Positions 33,875 through 41,728 of a stretch of 64,000 nt of DNA are shown here, one piece after another. The position numbers and the translations under genes are program-made. This DNA is from JAFASC01 sp036265935 (GTDB taxonomy: Bacteria; Pseudomonadota; Alphaproteobacteria; Rhizobiales; Beijerinckiaceae). The notes under the pieces were generated by a model. That model was not told the DNA's origin, did not search any database, and saw only the letters and a program-made list of their open reading frames with translations. Every line of letters begins with the position of its first letter. Within the stretch, counting starts at the first letter, position 1. The stretch spans positions 47,364 through 111,363 of the forward strand of contig DATAOB010000076.1 of assembly GCA_036265935.1 (NCBI GenBank), read 5' to 3'.

Positions 33875-34277
33875 ATGACGCAGGACACCATCATCGACTT
33901 TCCCGAGACGCCGGTGGCTTACGCCGCAGGCGATCGCGAGCGGCCGATTCATGAGCAGGCGCCGGTCGCATTTCAAGCCCTCGAAGCGTCCTTGCCGACG
34001 TTGCGCCGCAGGCGCTTCTTCGCAGCGCTCGTCGGCCCCGAATATCGCGCCTGCGTCGCCACCGAAGACGGCAATGCCGACCCGATGCTCTCGCGCTGGG
34101 TCATTCCCGGCGAGCGATATGCGCGCCGTAAAATTCGCGACTATCATGCCCAAATCCCGGCGATCGGAACGACGTTTGCCGAGATGCGTTGCCGTTAGGA
34201 CTTCGATCCGTCGCGCCCATTGCGTCGAAGTCTATCGCTCGCAACGCGACATGTATGTCATGGTGCCCGTGCGCTGA
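33875..34277 (+). pseudogene. GyrI-like effector-binding-domain protein, disrupted near its C-terminus
   Basis: From the ATG at 33875 the frame reads PVAYAAGDRERPIHEQAPVA, FQALEASLPTLRRRRFFAAL and WVIPGERYARRKIRDYHAQI, loosely like a GyrI/AraC-effector (SOUL-like) small-molecule-binding domain. A TAG interrupts at 34196-34198. The expected ending DFDPSRP then CVEVYRSQRDMYVMVPVR follows after the stop and one further frame change, ending at 34277. Either the protein is truncated to 107 residues or the gene is dead. Family assignment is tentative. Confidence 0.5.
34166..34190 (+). promoter_or_regulatory. Possible EcfG-type promoter
   Basis: GGAAC (34166-34170), 16 bases, then CGTT (34187-34190) fits the EcfG consensus. 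It falls inside the disrupted GyrI-like gene and 116 bp before the small hypothetical gene at 34307. About one such match is expected by chance in a window this size, so support is weak. Confidence 0.25.
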
Positions 34278-34306
34278 GTTGCCCCTCTGTTTAGGGAGGA
34301 AGCGGA

Positions 34307-34555
34307 ATGGATGAAGAGCGCGATCCCGAGGCTTGCTATCGGCGCGGCTTTGCTCACGGCGCTGAAGAAGTTTTCCGCGCCGTCTCGGCGGTGCTTCCTG
34401 AGGATGTCTCCGGCAAGGTCGAGCGCTGGCTCAAAGGCGATCTTGCCATCTGGCGGGTGGCGAATTTGCGCGGGCTCGATTCGACGCGCCAATGCACGCC
34501 GCGTTTCGACCCGAACGCGATTCGCGCGAATGCGGAGGAACCGTTCTTTTGGTAA
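34307..34555 (+). CDS. Small hypothetical protein
   Basis: An 82-residue acidic/arginine-rich soluble protein starting MDEERDPEACYRRGFAHGAE with a good GGGAGGAAG ribosome-binding site 6 bases before the ATG. The middle reads VSGKVERWLKGDLAIWRVAN and the end FDPNAIRANAEEPFFW. I recognise no family, although similar short proteins are common in Bradyrhizobium-like genomes. A possible EcfG-type promoter lies about 115 bp upstream (34166-34190). Confidence 0.6.
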   Translation: MDEERDPEACYRRGFAHGAEEVFRAVSAVLPEDVSGKVERWLKGDLAIWRVANLRGLDSTRQCTPRFDPNAIRANAEEPFFW

Positions 34556-34624
34556 TGGCGCGACCTGAGAGGTGCGCGGTCCGCGCAGCCCACCGCGCGT
34601 GCGTTGCCAGCGCGAAGGTCTGAT

Positions 34625-34894
34625 CTACGGCGGCACGACGCACGAGCAGATGGGCGGCACTCCCGGGCCAGCCGGGCAGGTGCATGAGCAATGACTGCCT
34701 GACGGGCAGAAGATTTCCGTCTTAATCCCAAAACAGTCCCAGTGGCAGGCAAAGACGGATTGGACCGGCGTGAAGTTCTGAATCCTCGGTGCCGGTGCCT
34801 GTAGAAGCAGCGCTTGCCTCTCTTGGGCGTGACCTCCGGTCCAAGGACCGAGCGCGGTGACAAGGACAAGTCCGAACAGCTTCGCATGGCGCAT
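34625..34894 (-). CDS. Small secreted cysteine-rich protein
   Basis: An 89-residue protein with a signal peptide (MRHAKLFGLVLVTALGPWTG then GHAQ) and AGGAGA placed correctly before the ATG at 34894. The mature part of about 64 residues has eight cysteines (ACHWDC, FCPSGSHCSCTC, ICSC) and many Pro/Gly, suggesting a disulfide-bonded periplasmic or secreted product. I recognise no family. It is the nearest neighbour of the CDF transporter gene on the same strand, but they are 104 bp apart and oriented so that the transporter gene lies upstream. Confidence 0.62.
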   Translation of the reverse strand: MRHAKLFGLVLVTALGPWTGGHAQERQALLLQAPAPRIQNFTPVQSVFACHWDCFGIKTEIFCPSGSHCSCTCPAGPGVPPICSCVVPP

Positions 34895-34998
34895 TGCATT
34901 CTCCTGCCTGGCGCGAAGACCCCGGCCCTCAGGGGCGCATTTAGCTCACCGGCTCTGGAGTCAAGGCTCGCGAAGCGCGTCGGCGCGCGAATTGAGGC

Positions 34999-35925
34999 TT
35001 ACGGCGCGTGCGCCGCGAGCGTGCACTCCATCGCCTCGGACTCGATCTGCAGCGTCACGTGGCCGATGCCGAAGCGCCGCTGCAATTCCGCGCAGGTGCG
35101 GGTGAGGAAGGCGTCGCCGCCACCCCCCGGCATGACGAGGTGGCCGGACAAAGCCGTCTCCGTCGTGCTCATCGCCCAGATGTGCAGGTCGTGCAGGCGC
35201 ATGACGCCCGGCAGGCTTTCGAGGAAGCGCCGGACCTCGTCCGGCTCGATCGCCGGCGGCACGGCATTGACGCTCATCGCGAAGGAATCGCGCAAAAGCG
35301 TCCACGTGCCCCAGACGATCAGGGCATTGACGACGAGGCTTGCCACGGGATCGAGCCAAGCGGCGCCGGTGAGCTTGATCACGAGCCCGGTGACGACCAC
35401 GCCGGCGGCGATCACCGCATCGGCGAGCATATGCGTGAAAGCGCCGCGTATGTTGAGATCGCCTTTGCGGCCGGAGGCAAACAAAAGCGCGGTCGCGCCG
35501 TTCACGGCAACGCCGATTGCGGCAACGATCATGACAATGTCGGCCGCGACAGGCGCGGGATGCATCAGGCGGATAATCGCTTCCCAGGAAATCGCGCCGA
35601 CGGCGATCAACAGGAACAGCGCGTTGAACAGAGCGGCCAGGATCGACGTGCCGCCGAGCCCGTAAGTGTAGCGCGGCGTCGGCGGACGCCGCGCCAACGC
35701 GATGGCGCCCCATGCGACAGCGAGGCCGAGCACGTCGCCGAGATTATGTCCGGCATCCGATATCAGCGCGACGGAATGGCCATAGATGCCGTACGCGATT
35801 TCGACCACGACGAAGGTGAGGTTGAGCGCGATCCCGATCGCGAAGGCGCGGCCGAAATCGCTCGCCGCATGACCATGCGAATGGGCGTGAGCCTCGCCGT
35901 GCCCATCGTGATGATGTGCGTGCAT
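34999..35925 (-). CDS. Cation diffusion facilitator (Zn/Co/Cd efflux)
   Basis: A 308-residue inner-membrane metal/proton antiporter. The N-terminus is His-rich (MHAHHHDGHGEAHAHSHGHA), followed by about six membrane helices. The metal-site signatures are SVALISDAGHNLGDVLGLAV (HxxxD pattern on TM2) and GAFTHMLADAVIAAGVVV (HxxxD on TM5). The C-terminal cytoplasmic domain contains VMRLHDLHIWAMSTTETALS. These features fit CzcD/ZitB-like CDF proteins for Zn2+, Co2+ or Cd2+. Confidence 0.93.
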   Translation of the reverse strand: MHAHHHDGHGEAHAHSHGHAASDFGRAFAIGIALNLTFVVVEIAYGIYGHSVALISDAGHNLGDVLGLAVAWGAIALARRPPTPRYTYGLGGTSILAALFNALFLLIAVGAISWEAIIRLMHPAPVAADIVMIVAAIGVAVNGATALLFASGRKGDLNIRGAFTHMLADAVIAAGVVVTGLVIKLTGAAWLDPVASLVVNALIVWGTWTLLRDSFAMSVNAVPPAIEPDEVRRFLESLPGVMRLHDLHIWAMSTTETALSGHLVMPGGGGDAFLTRTCAELQRRFGIGHVTLQIESEAMECTLAAHAP

Positions 35926-35971
35926 GGCGCTGATCTAGTCGCTTGAGCGCAAAAGATCGATCCAATCGCCC

Positions 35972-36520
35972 CTAGGCGAACGGCTCCTCCGCACCGTCCG
36001 GCAGCGGCACTTCGAAAGCGCAGATCGTCATCGAGATGAGGCCGTAATAGCCGAGAATGCCGACGAGATCGACGAGGGCGCGGCGCCCCAGCACTTTCTC
36101 AGCTTCCGCATAAGTCTCCGGCGCGACGCGATGCGTCGTCCAAAGCTCGTGCGCGAAGGAATAGACGCAGCGCTCGTCGTCGCGCACGAATTCGGGGGTG
36201 GCGCCGCGGCGGATTTCCTCGATGAGGCCCGCCGACAATCCCGTACCCGCGGCAATCGGCGCATGGACATGCCATTCGAATCCGGCGCGCCAGAATGCGC
36301 CAGTGATGAGGATCGCGAGTTCAGAGAGCCGCGGCTCAAGCGACGTGCCAAAACGGCAGAAGGCGCCGAGCGCCTGCGCCCGATCAGCCAGCGTCGGGGA
36401 GTTCAGCCAAACGCGCAGCGGTCCCTGCACCATGCCGCGCGGGCCGGCGACGATCGCGTCATGGACGCGCTTCCCCTCCTCGTCGAGCGTGGCGGGATCG
36501 ATGTCGGGCAGACGCGGCAT
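35972..36520 (-). CDS. Carboxymuconolactone decarboxylase family protein
   Basis: A 182-residue AhpD-like all-helical protein. It reads MPRLPDIDPATLDEEGKRVH, GPLRVWLNSPTLADRAQALG, RLSELAILITGAFWRAGFEW and HVHAPIAAGTGLSAGLIEEI, the usual CMD motif; the redox CxxC of AhpD is absent (the corresponding segment is ELAILITGAFWRAGFEWHVH in two parts). Many such paralogues are annotated only by fold. The start at 36520 has GAAGGA six bases upstream; it is divergent from the cobD/cobC-like gene. Confidence 0.87.
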   Translation of the reverse strand: MPRLPDIDPATLDEEGKRVHDAIVAGPRGMVQGPLRVWLNSPTLADRAQALGAFCRFGTSLEPRLSELAILITGAFWRAGFEWHVHAPIAAGTGLSAGLIEEIRRGATPEFVRDDERCVYSFAHELWTTHRVAPETYAEAEKVLGRRALVDLVGILGYYGLISMTICAFEVPLPDGAEEPFA

Positions 36521-36585
36521 GGCATTCCTTCGGGTCATTGGATGAAGGTCGCGAAAACCATATCGTCCTCGCATGGGAAGAGTGA

Positions 36586-37596
36586 ATGAGTGACCGCCCG
36601 CTCGCGCATGGCGGCGATCTCGACTGGGCGCGCCGGCGTTTTCCGGACGCGCCGGAGCCGTGGGTCGATCTGTCAACCGGCATCAATCCGATCGCCTATC
36701 CGCTGCCGCCGCTCGCGCCGGAGGTTTGGGCGCGGTTGCCGCAGCCTGATGAGCTTCGCCAGCTGGAGGCGGTCGCTGCCGGGGCTTATGGGGTCGCGTC
36801 CGGCGCCGAAGTAATCGCTGCGCCCGGGACGCAGGCGCTGATCCAATGGCTGCCGCGGGTGTTTGCGGCAAAGCGCGTCGTGATCCTCGAGACCACCTAT
36901 CGCGAGCACGCCGCGGTCTGGCGGGCATCGGGCGCTACGGTGGAAAACGTCGGCGACATCCGCGCCCTGGCGGACGCGGAAGTCGGCGTTCTCGTCAATC
37001 CCAACAATCCCGATGGAAGGCTGATCGCCCCTGCCGATCTGCAGCCGCTCGCACGGCATTTCGCCGACAAGGGCGGTCTGCTGGTCATCGACGAAGCCTT
37101 CATGGAGGCGACGCCGGACCACAGCTTTGCGCCGCATCTCGCAGCGCGCGGCGCGATCATCCTGTGCTCCTTCGGCAAAATGTACGGGCTCTCCGGCCTG
37201 CGCCTCGGTTTCGCGATCAGCGGACCGGAGCTGGCAGGCGCTCTCCGCCAGGCGCTCGGGCCGTGGCCGATCTCCGGCCCGGCGATCCGGATCGCTCTCC
37301 AGGCGCTCGACGACATCCACTGGCTGACGCGCGCGCAAGAGCGGCTTGCGCGCGACGCCGCACGCCTGGACGCTCTCCTCGAGCAAGCCGGCTTTGCGAT
37401 CATCGGCGGCACGCCTCTCTTTCGCCTCGTGCGTCGCCCCGATGCGGCCGACTGGTTTGAACGGCTCGGCCGTACCGGCATTCTTGTCCGCTGCTTTGAG
37501 GCGCGGCCAGGTGAATTGCGCTTCGGCCTGCCGGGACCGGAAGAGGCCTGGAGCCGGCTTGAACAGGCGCTGCTTCTGACCCACGATCCAAGTTAA
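36586..37596 (+). CDS. cobC: Threonine-phosphate decarboxylase-like aminotransferase (CobC/CobD)
   Basis: A 336-residue PLP enzyme of fold type I that produces (R)-1-amino-2-propanol phosphate for the cobalamin nucleotide loop. It begins MSDRPLAHGGDLDWARRRFP and has WVDLSTGINPIAYPLPPL, VNPNNPDGRLI, LVIDEAFMEATPDHSFAPHL, the PLP-lysine segment CSFGKMYGLSGLRLGFAISG and the C-terminal RTGILVRCFEARPGELRFGL. The HGG(D/N) start and DLSTGINP distinguish it from histidinol-phosphate aminotransferase. Other cobalamin genes are not in the window. The stop overlaps the next frame region, and the acyl-CoA synthetase starts 41 bp later. Confidence 0.9.
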   Translation: MSDRPLAHGGDLDWARRRFPDAPEPWVDLSTGINPIAYPLPPLAPEVWARLPQPDELRQLEAVAAGAYGVASGAEVIAAPGTQALIQWLPRVFAAKRVVILETTYREHAAVWRASGATVENVGDIRALADAEVGVLVNPNNPDGRLIAPADLQPLARHFADKGGLLVIDEAFMEATPDHSFAPHLAARGAIILCSFGKMYGLSGLRLGFAISGPELAGALRQALGPWPISGPAIRIALQALDDIHWLTRAQERLARDAARLDALLEQAGFAIIGGTPLFRLVRRPDAADWFERLGRTGILVRCFEARPGELRFGLPGPEEAWSRLEQALLLTHDPS

Positions 37597-37637
37597 TGGC
37601 GCAAAGCCGCGCGAAAAATAACGGGGAGAGACAGCTG

Positions 37638-39263
37638 ATGGCGTCGCCATACGATACCGATCTCGATCGCAATCCCGCCAATTATCAGCCGCTGACGCCG
37701 CTCACCTACCTCTCGCGATCGGCACTCATCTTTCCGGATCATGCCGCGATCGTGCATGGCGATTTGCGCCGGACGTATCGCGACTTCTATACGCGCTGCC
37801 GGCGGCTTGCGTCGGCCCTTGCGAAGCGCGGCTTCGGGCGCGGCGACACCGTCTCGGTGATGCTCGCCAATACGCCGGCCATGCTCGAATGCCATTACGG
37901 CGTGCCGATGTGCAAAGCCGTGCTCAACACGCTGAATACGCGGCTCGACTCGGCGATCCTCGCTTTCACGCTCGACCATGCAGAGACGAAAGTGCTGATC
38001 GTCGACCGCGAATTTTGTGGCGTCATCAAGGAGGCGCTCGCCGGCGCGAAGGTGAAGCCGCTGGTCATCGATTATGACGATCCCGTCTATGACGGGCCGG
38101 GCGAGCGGCTCGGCAAGATCGACTACGAGGATTTTCTTGCCGAAGGCGATCCAAATTTCGACTGGCCGATGCCGGACGACGAATGGGACGCGATCTCACT
38201 CAATTATACCTCCGGCACGACTGGCGATCCCAAGGGCGTCGTCTATCACCATCGCGGCGCGCATCTCCTGGCGATCGCCAACGTCGTGACCGGCGCGATG
38301 GCCCGCCATCCGGTCTATCTCTGGACGCTGCCGATGTTCCATTGCAACGGCTGGTGCTTCCCCTGGTCGATCAGCGTCATGGCCGGCACGCATGTGTGCC
38401 TCCGCCAAGTGCGCGCCAATCTGATGTACCAGCTCATGGCGGACCACGGCGTGACGCATCTCTGCGGCGCGCCGATCGTCATGTCGATCCTGCTCAACGC
38501 ATCGGCTGCGGAGAAAAGGCCGCTGTCGCAGCGCGTCGAGTTCTTCACCGCCGCGGCGCCGCCGCCGGAAGCGGTGCTCGCCGCGATGAAAGCCAACGGC
38601 TTCAACGTCACGCATCTCTATGGGCTGACCGAGACTTACGGCCCGGCGGCGGTGAACGAATGGCACCGCGATTGGGACAAGCTCGATGCTTCCGAGCAGG
38701 CGGCGCGCAAAGCACGCCAGGGCGTGCGCTACGTGACGCTGGAGGATCTCGACGTGAAGGACCCCGAGACGATGCAAAGCGTGCCGGCGGACGGCGAGAC
38801 GCTTGGCGAAGTCATGTTCCAGGGCAACGTGGTGATGAAGGGCTACCTCAAGAACAAGGCGTCGACGGACGCCGCGTTCGCCGGCGGCTGGTTCCATTCC
38901 GGCGATCTCGGGGTGAAGCACCCCGACGGCTATATCCAGCTCAAGGACCGCTCCAAGGACATCATCATTTCCGGCGGCGAGAACATTTCCTCGATCGAGG
39001 TCGAGGATGCGCTCTACAAGCACCCGGCGGTCGCGGCGGCGGCGGTCGTTGCCAAACCCGACGACAAATGGGGCGAGACGCCCTGCGCCTTCATCGAGTT
39101 GAAGCCGAACGAGCAGGCCACCGAAGACGAGATCATCGCCTGGTGCCGCGATCAGATGGCGCGCTACAAAGTTCCGCGCCGCGTAGTCTTCGGCGATTTG
39201 CCAAAGACCTCGACCGGCAAAATCCAGAAATTCGTCTTGCGCGAGCGGGCGAAAAGCGCCTGA
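37638..39263 (+). CDS. Acyl-CoA synthetase (AMP-forming, DmdB/medium-chain type)
   Basis: A 541-residue adenylate-forming ligase. The P-loop-like motif is LNYTSGTTGDPKGVVYHHRG, the adenine-binding region THLYGLTETYGPAAV, the hinge GGWFHSGDLGVKHPDGYIQL, then DRSKDIIISGGENISSIEVE and the catalytic Lys near PKTSTGKIQKFVLRE. Overall style (YDTDLDRNPANYQPLTPLTY, TLPMFHCNGWCFPW) matches the group that includes 3-methylmercaptopropionyl-CoA ligase and medium-chain fatty acyl-CoA synthetases. The ATG at 37638 has GGGGAGAG upstream. Substrate cannot be fixed. Confidence 0.92.
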   Translation: MASPYDTDLDRNPANYQPLTPLTYLSRSALIFPDHAAIVHGDLRRTYRDFYTRCRRLASALAKRGFGRGDTVSVMLANTPAMLECHYGVPMCKAVLNTLNTRLDSAILAFTLDHAETKVLIVDREFCGVIKEALAGAKVKPLVIDYDDPVYDGPGERLGKIDYEDFLAEGDPNFDWPMPDDEWDAISLNYTSGTTGDPKGVVYHHRGAHLLAIANVVTGAMARHPVYLWTLPMFHCNGWCFPWSISVMAGTHVCLRQVRANLMYQLMADHGVTHLCGAPIVMSILLNASAAEKRPLSQRVEFFTAAAPPPEAVLAAMKANGFNVTHLYGLTETYGPAAVNEWHRDWDKLDASEQAARKARQGVRYVTLEDLDVKDPETMQSVPADGETLGEVMFQGNVVMKGYLKNKASTDAAFAGGWFHSGDLGVKHPDGYIQLKDRSKDIIISGGENISSIEVEDALYKHPAVAAAAVVAKPDDKWGETPCAFIELKPNEQATEDEIIAWCRDQMARYKVPRRVVFGDLPKTSTGKIQKFVLRERAKSA

Positions 39264-39354
39264 GGCGTAAGGCCAATCGTGCACTGATGCCTTCCCGCCA
39301 TAACATGGTTAGTGAAGCGAGAATTTTTCTGGTTAAGGGTTAGGGTTAAGTCTC

Positions 39355-39513
39355 ATTTAAGACATTTCGGCAAAAGTCCCACAAGCAGCGCGAAACAGAG
39401 CGAATCCAGCCCAGAACTGGTGAGCCCAGGTCGTCCGCGAGGGGGGCGAGCGTCTTCTTCTGCGCCGCCGCAATTTCCTCTATGGCCTGCACTATTGCGG
39501 ATCGCGTCGACAT
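39355..39513 (-). pseudogene. Acyl carrier protein remnant, frameshifted and truncated
   Basis: The ATG at 39513 opens MSTRSAIVQAIEEIAAAQKK then TLAPLADDL, an ACP-like first helix and loop. Similarity then moves to another frame as SSGLDSLCFALLV, where GLDSL is the phosphopantetheine attachment motif (Ser), and ends KCLK at a TGA near 39355. Helix 3 is missing. The break and early end mean no functional carrier is made as the sequence stands. Confidence 0.62.
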
Positions 39514-39599
39514 CTTGCCGTTCGTCTGCTTCGGAAATGGGCTAGCCCGGAAGCAGATTAACCACAAGGTCCCGGCGGAATCGTGGTGAATGAGCCGGC

Positions 39600-39815
39600 T
39601 TAAAACCGAACCTCGCCCCACTGGATCTTGGCGAAAGCCCCCTCGTCGATGAGCACGTAAGCGTCCGCGCTTCTATCGTCCACATAGATGGGATCGTACG
39701 TCGCGCGCGGATCGAAGCCTTCGCTCGCCAGAGCCTGCTTTCGGGGTTTGAAGGTTTCGGTCATGTCGATCTGCGCGCAGATCCGGACGAAGAGCGGCCG
39801 CGCACAGGCCGGCAA
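39600..39815 (-). pseudogene. C-terminal remnant of an FATP-type long-chain acyl-CoA synthetase
   Basis: About 70 residues survive: LPACARPLFVRICAQIDMTE, TFKPRKQALASEGFDPRATY and DPIYVDDRSADAY ending GEVRF. This is the well-known tail of the fatty-acid-transport-protein branch (PLFLRI...TGTFK.RK..LVREGFDP). Everything upstream, including the AMP-binding core, has been replaced by the start of a P450 gene. It lies about 90 bp before the ACP remnant on the same strand, so both may once have formed an operon. Confidence 0.65.
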
Positions 39816-39937
39816 AATACCGGCACCGCCTCGCGCGCCTCGGCGAGATAGGGATAGGGGTCGTCGAGATACGCCGCGTCGAGCGGATCGAAGCGGGTGC
39901 CGATCGCCGGCCTCTCTGCCACTGCCGCAAGCACCAT
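39816..39937 (-). pseudogene. N-terminal remnant of a cytochrome P450
   Basis: From the ATG at 39937 the frame reads MVLAAVAERPAIGTRFDPLD and AAYLDDPYPYLAEAREAVPV then F, the usual opening of bacterial P450s (FDPL...DPYPYYAELREEAPVF). After about 42 residues it joins, in another frame, the acyl-CoA synthetase tail. No haem-binding cysteine region exists nearby. The join marks a deletion between two neighbouring genes. Confidence 0.6.
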
Positions 39938-40163
39938 ATGCCACCTACGAGCGCCGGCGCAGTAGACGACGATTCCCGAGTGCAGAAAAGGCCTGGGAAC
40001 CGCGAGCGGAAAGCGGTCGGGTTCGATCCACCGGACGGCTAAAGCGCGAGCCCTGGGCGACGGCTTCCGCTTACGGCTCGGCTTGCGGTCCTCTTGGCCC
40101 TCGTGCATTTGAAAGCGCGCCTTACCGCCCCGCCGGTATCCGGCGCGGGCGCTCGGGAGCTTT

Positions 40164-41195
40164 ATGAAGCGCATACTCGAATACGTCTGGCCGGTCGTCG
40201 GCCTCATCGCGGTCTGCGCTTCGATCTATCTGCTGTATCGCGAATTTAAGGGCGAGTCGGTCGGGCCGGCGGTTTGGGCGGACCTCAAAGCGATCCCGTC
40301 GCACCGCTATGCTTTGGCGGCGCTATCGACGCTCGGCGCCTATGCCGCGCTCGCCTGGTACGATCGCATTGCGCTCATCCATCTGCATGTGCGGCACATT
40401 TCCTGGCTGTTTATCTCGCTGTGCTCGTTCACAACTTACGCGCTGTCGCACAATATCGGAGCGTCGGTCTTTTCCGGCGCCATGGTGCGTTACCGCGCCT
40501 ATACGTCGAAGGGCCTGTCGGCGACTGAAATCGCGGTTCTCGTAGCGCTCTGCTCGTTCACCTTCGGTCTCGGCACGGTGCTTCTCGGCGGCATTGTGCT
40601 GACCTTCGAGCCGGAGCAGCTCTCCCGGCTTCACGGCCTCTTGCCGGCAGTTCTGACCAACGAGACGACGGCGACGATCCTCGGCGTCGTCTGTCTCGCC
40701 TTCGTCGCGTTGTATGTGATCGGCTCGATTTTACGGCTGCGGCCACTGATCCTCGGCGGCTTCCGCCTCGAATATCCCCGCCCCGAGGTGACGATACGGC
40801 AATTATGTGCCGGGCCCTTGGAGCTGCTGGGTGCTGCCGGCATCATCTATTTCGCGCTGCCCGAGGCCGGCAATCCCGGCTTCTTCGTCGTGCTCGGCGT
40901 GTTTCTCGCCTCATTCACCGCGGCGCTCGCCTCGAACGCCCCCGGCGGATTGGGCGTGTTCGAATTCTTCTTTATCAAGGCGATGCCAAGCGTGCCGCAA
41001 TTCGAGGTGCTCGCGGCGCTACTCGTCTTCCGGCTCTTCTATCTTTTGATTCCGCTCTGTTTCGCGATCGTCGTCGTATTCCTATTCGAGCGGCGGCGCT
41101 TAAGCGAAGTTATCCACGCCCGTCACGAAGAGCATGTGCATCACGCTCAAGCGACGCGGAACCTTCCGACGGAAAGGACCGGGACCGGCGATTGA
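40164..41195 (+). CDS. Flippase-like YbhN/UPF0104 (lysylphosphatidylglycerol synthase TM domain) protein
   Basis: A 343-residue integral membrane protein with about eight hydrophobic helices (WPVVGLIAVCASIYLLY, LCSFTFGLGTVLLGGIVL, LGVVCLAFVALYVIG, LLGAAGIIYFAL). Conserved features are SHNIGASVFSGAMVRYRAYT, FLASFTAALASNAPGGLGVF and the LLVFRLFYLLIPL ending. It corresponds to the membrane half of MprF/LPG synthase but lacks the cytosolic aminoacyl-transferase domain, so it is more likely a lipid flippase-like protein than an LPG synthase. The C-terminus is His/Glu-rich (HARHEEHVHHAQ). Confidence 0.88.
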   Translation: MKRILEYVWPVVGLIAVCASIYLLYREFKGESVGPAVWADLKAIPSHRYALAALSTLGAYAALAWYDRIALIHLHVRHISWLFISLCSFTTYALSHNIGASVFSGAMVRYRAYTSKGLSATEIAVLVALCSFTFGLGTVLLGGIVLTFEPEQLSRLHGLLPAVLTNETTATILGVVCLAFVALYVIGSILRLRPLILGGFRLEYPRPEVTIRQLCAGPLELLGAAGIIYFALPEAGNPGFFVVLGVFLASFTAALASNAPGGLGVFEFFFIKAMPSVPQFEVLAALLVFRLFYLLIPLCFAIVVVFLFERRRLSEVIHARHEEHVHHAQATRNLPTERTGTGD

Positions 41196-41201
41196 AGCGC
41201 G

Positions 41202-41477
41202 TTACATCCGGTATTGTTGGATTCGCGTCGTCCGCAATCCGGCAAGTCCGTGCTGATCGATGGACATCTGCCAGCTCAAGAACTCGTCGACAGTCAGCGT
41301 ATAACGGTTGCAAGCCTCGTCGAGCGACAATAGGCCGCCGCGCACGGCAGCGACGACTTCGGCCTTGCGGCGAATGACCCAACGCTTTGTCGAAGCCGGC
41401 GGCAGGTCGGCAATGGTCAGAGGACTGCCGTCAGGTCCGATGACATACTTGACCCGCGGCCGATGGAGTTCCGTCAT
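41202..41477 (-). CDS. sciP: CtrA inhibitor SciP (DUF1153)
   Basis: A 91-residue helix-turn-helix protein that in Caulobacter binds CtrA and blocks CtrA-activated transcription early in the cell cycle. The match is close along the whole length: RPRVKYVIGPDGSPLTIADL, PPASTKRWVIRRKAEVVAAV, RGGLLSLDEACNRYTLTVDE and FLSWQMSIDQHGLAGLRTTR. It is a single gene downstream of a 250-bp region with a CtrA-box-like site, and convergent with the flippase-like gene. Length and sequence are normal for the family. Confidence 0.95.
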   Translation of the reverse strand: MTELHRPRVKYVIGPDGSPLTIADLPPASTKRWVIRRKAEVVAAVRGGLLSLDEACNRYTLTVDEFLSWQMSIDQHGLAGLRTTRIQQYRM

Positions 41478-41534
41478 ATTGCCAACTCACGCACTCGACT
41501 GGCCAACACGCGTGAGAGGCTAAACCTGTCCCAT

Positions 41535-41549
41535 TTAAGATTTACCTAA
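41535..41549 (-). promoter_or_regulatory. Probable CtrA-binding site upstream of sciP
   Basis: TTAA (41535-41538), seven bases, CTAA (41546-41549) matches the CtrA full-site TTAA-N7-TTAA with one mismatch. It ends 58 bp upstream of the sciP start codon, where a promoter would be. sciP is CtrA-activated in Caulobacter, so a site here is expected; binding itself is inferred. Confidence 0.6.
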
Positions 41550-41728
41550 GTAGAAGTTTCGGATTCGTGGTCAAACTGTTGACGAACCATTGCTATGGCG
41601 ATCGTTAGGCGCGCCGCACAAGGCTTTGTGTACCTCTTCGAAACACGCGCGAAGCTTTGATTAACCATGTTGCGCTTGCACGAAGAGGAAACGCCCGCAT
41701 CGCGCGTCAGCGGACGATCGCCCCATCG

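Larger units (their letters stand above)
39264..40163. other. Decayed intergenic stretch
   Basis: This 900-bp region has no intact gene. It holds, right to left, about 220 bp with no recognisable content (39938-40163), the P450, acyl-CoA synthetase and ACP remnants described separately, and a short AT-richer stretch after the acyl-CoA synthetase gene (39264-39354). Confidence 0.6.

Noticed and set aside
38196..39284. A 362-codon minus-strand frame opposite the acyl-CoA synthetase
   Set aside because: Antisense shadow; the plus strand holds all adenylation motifs.
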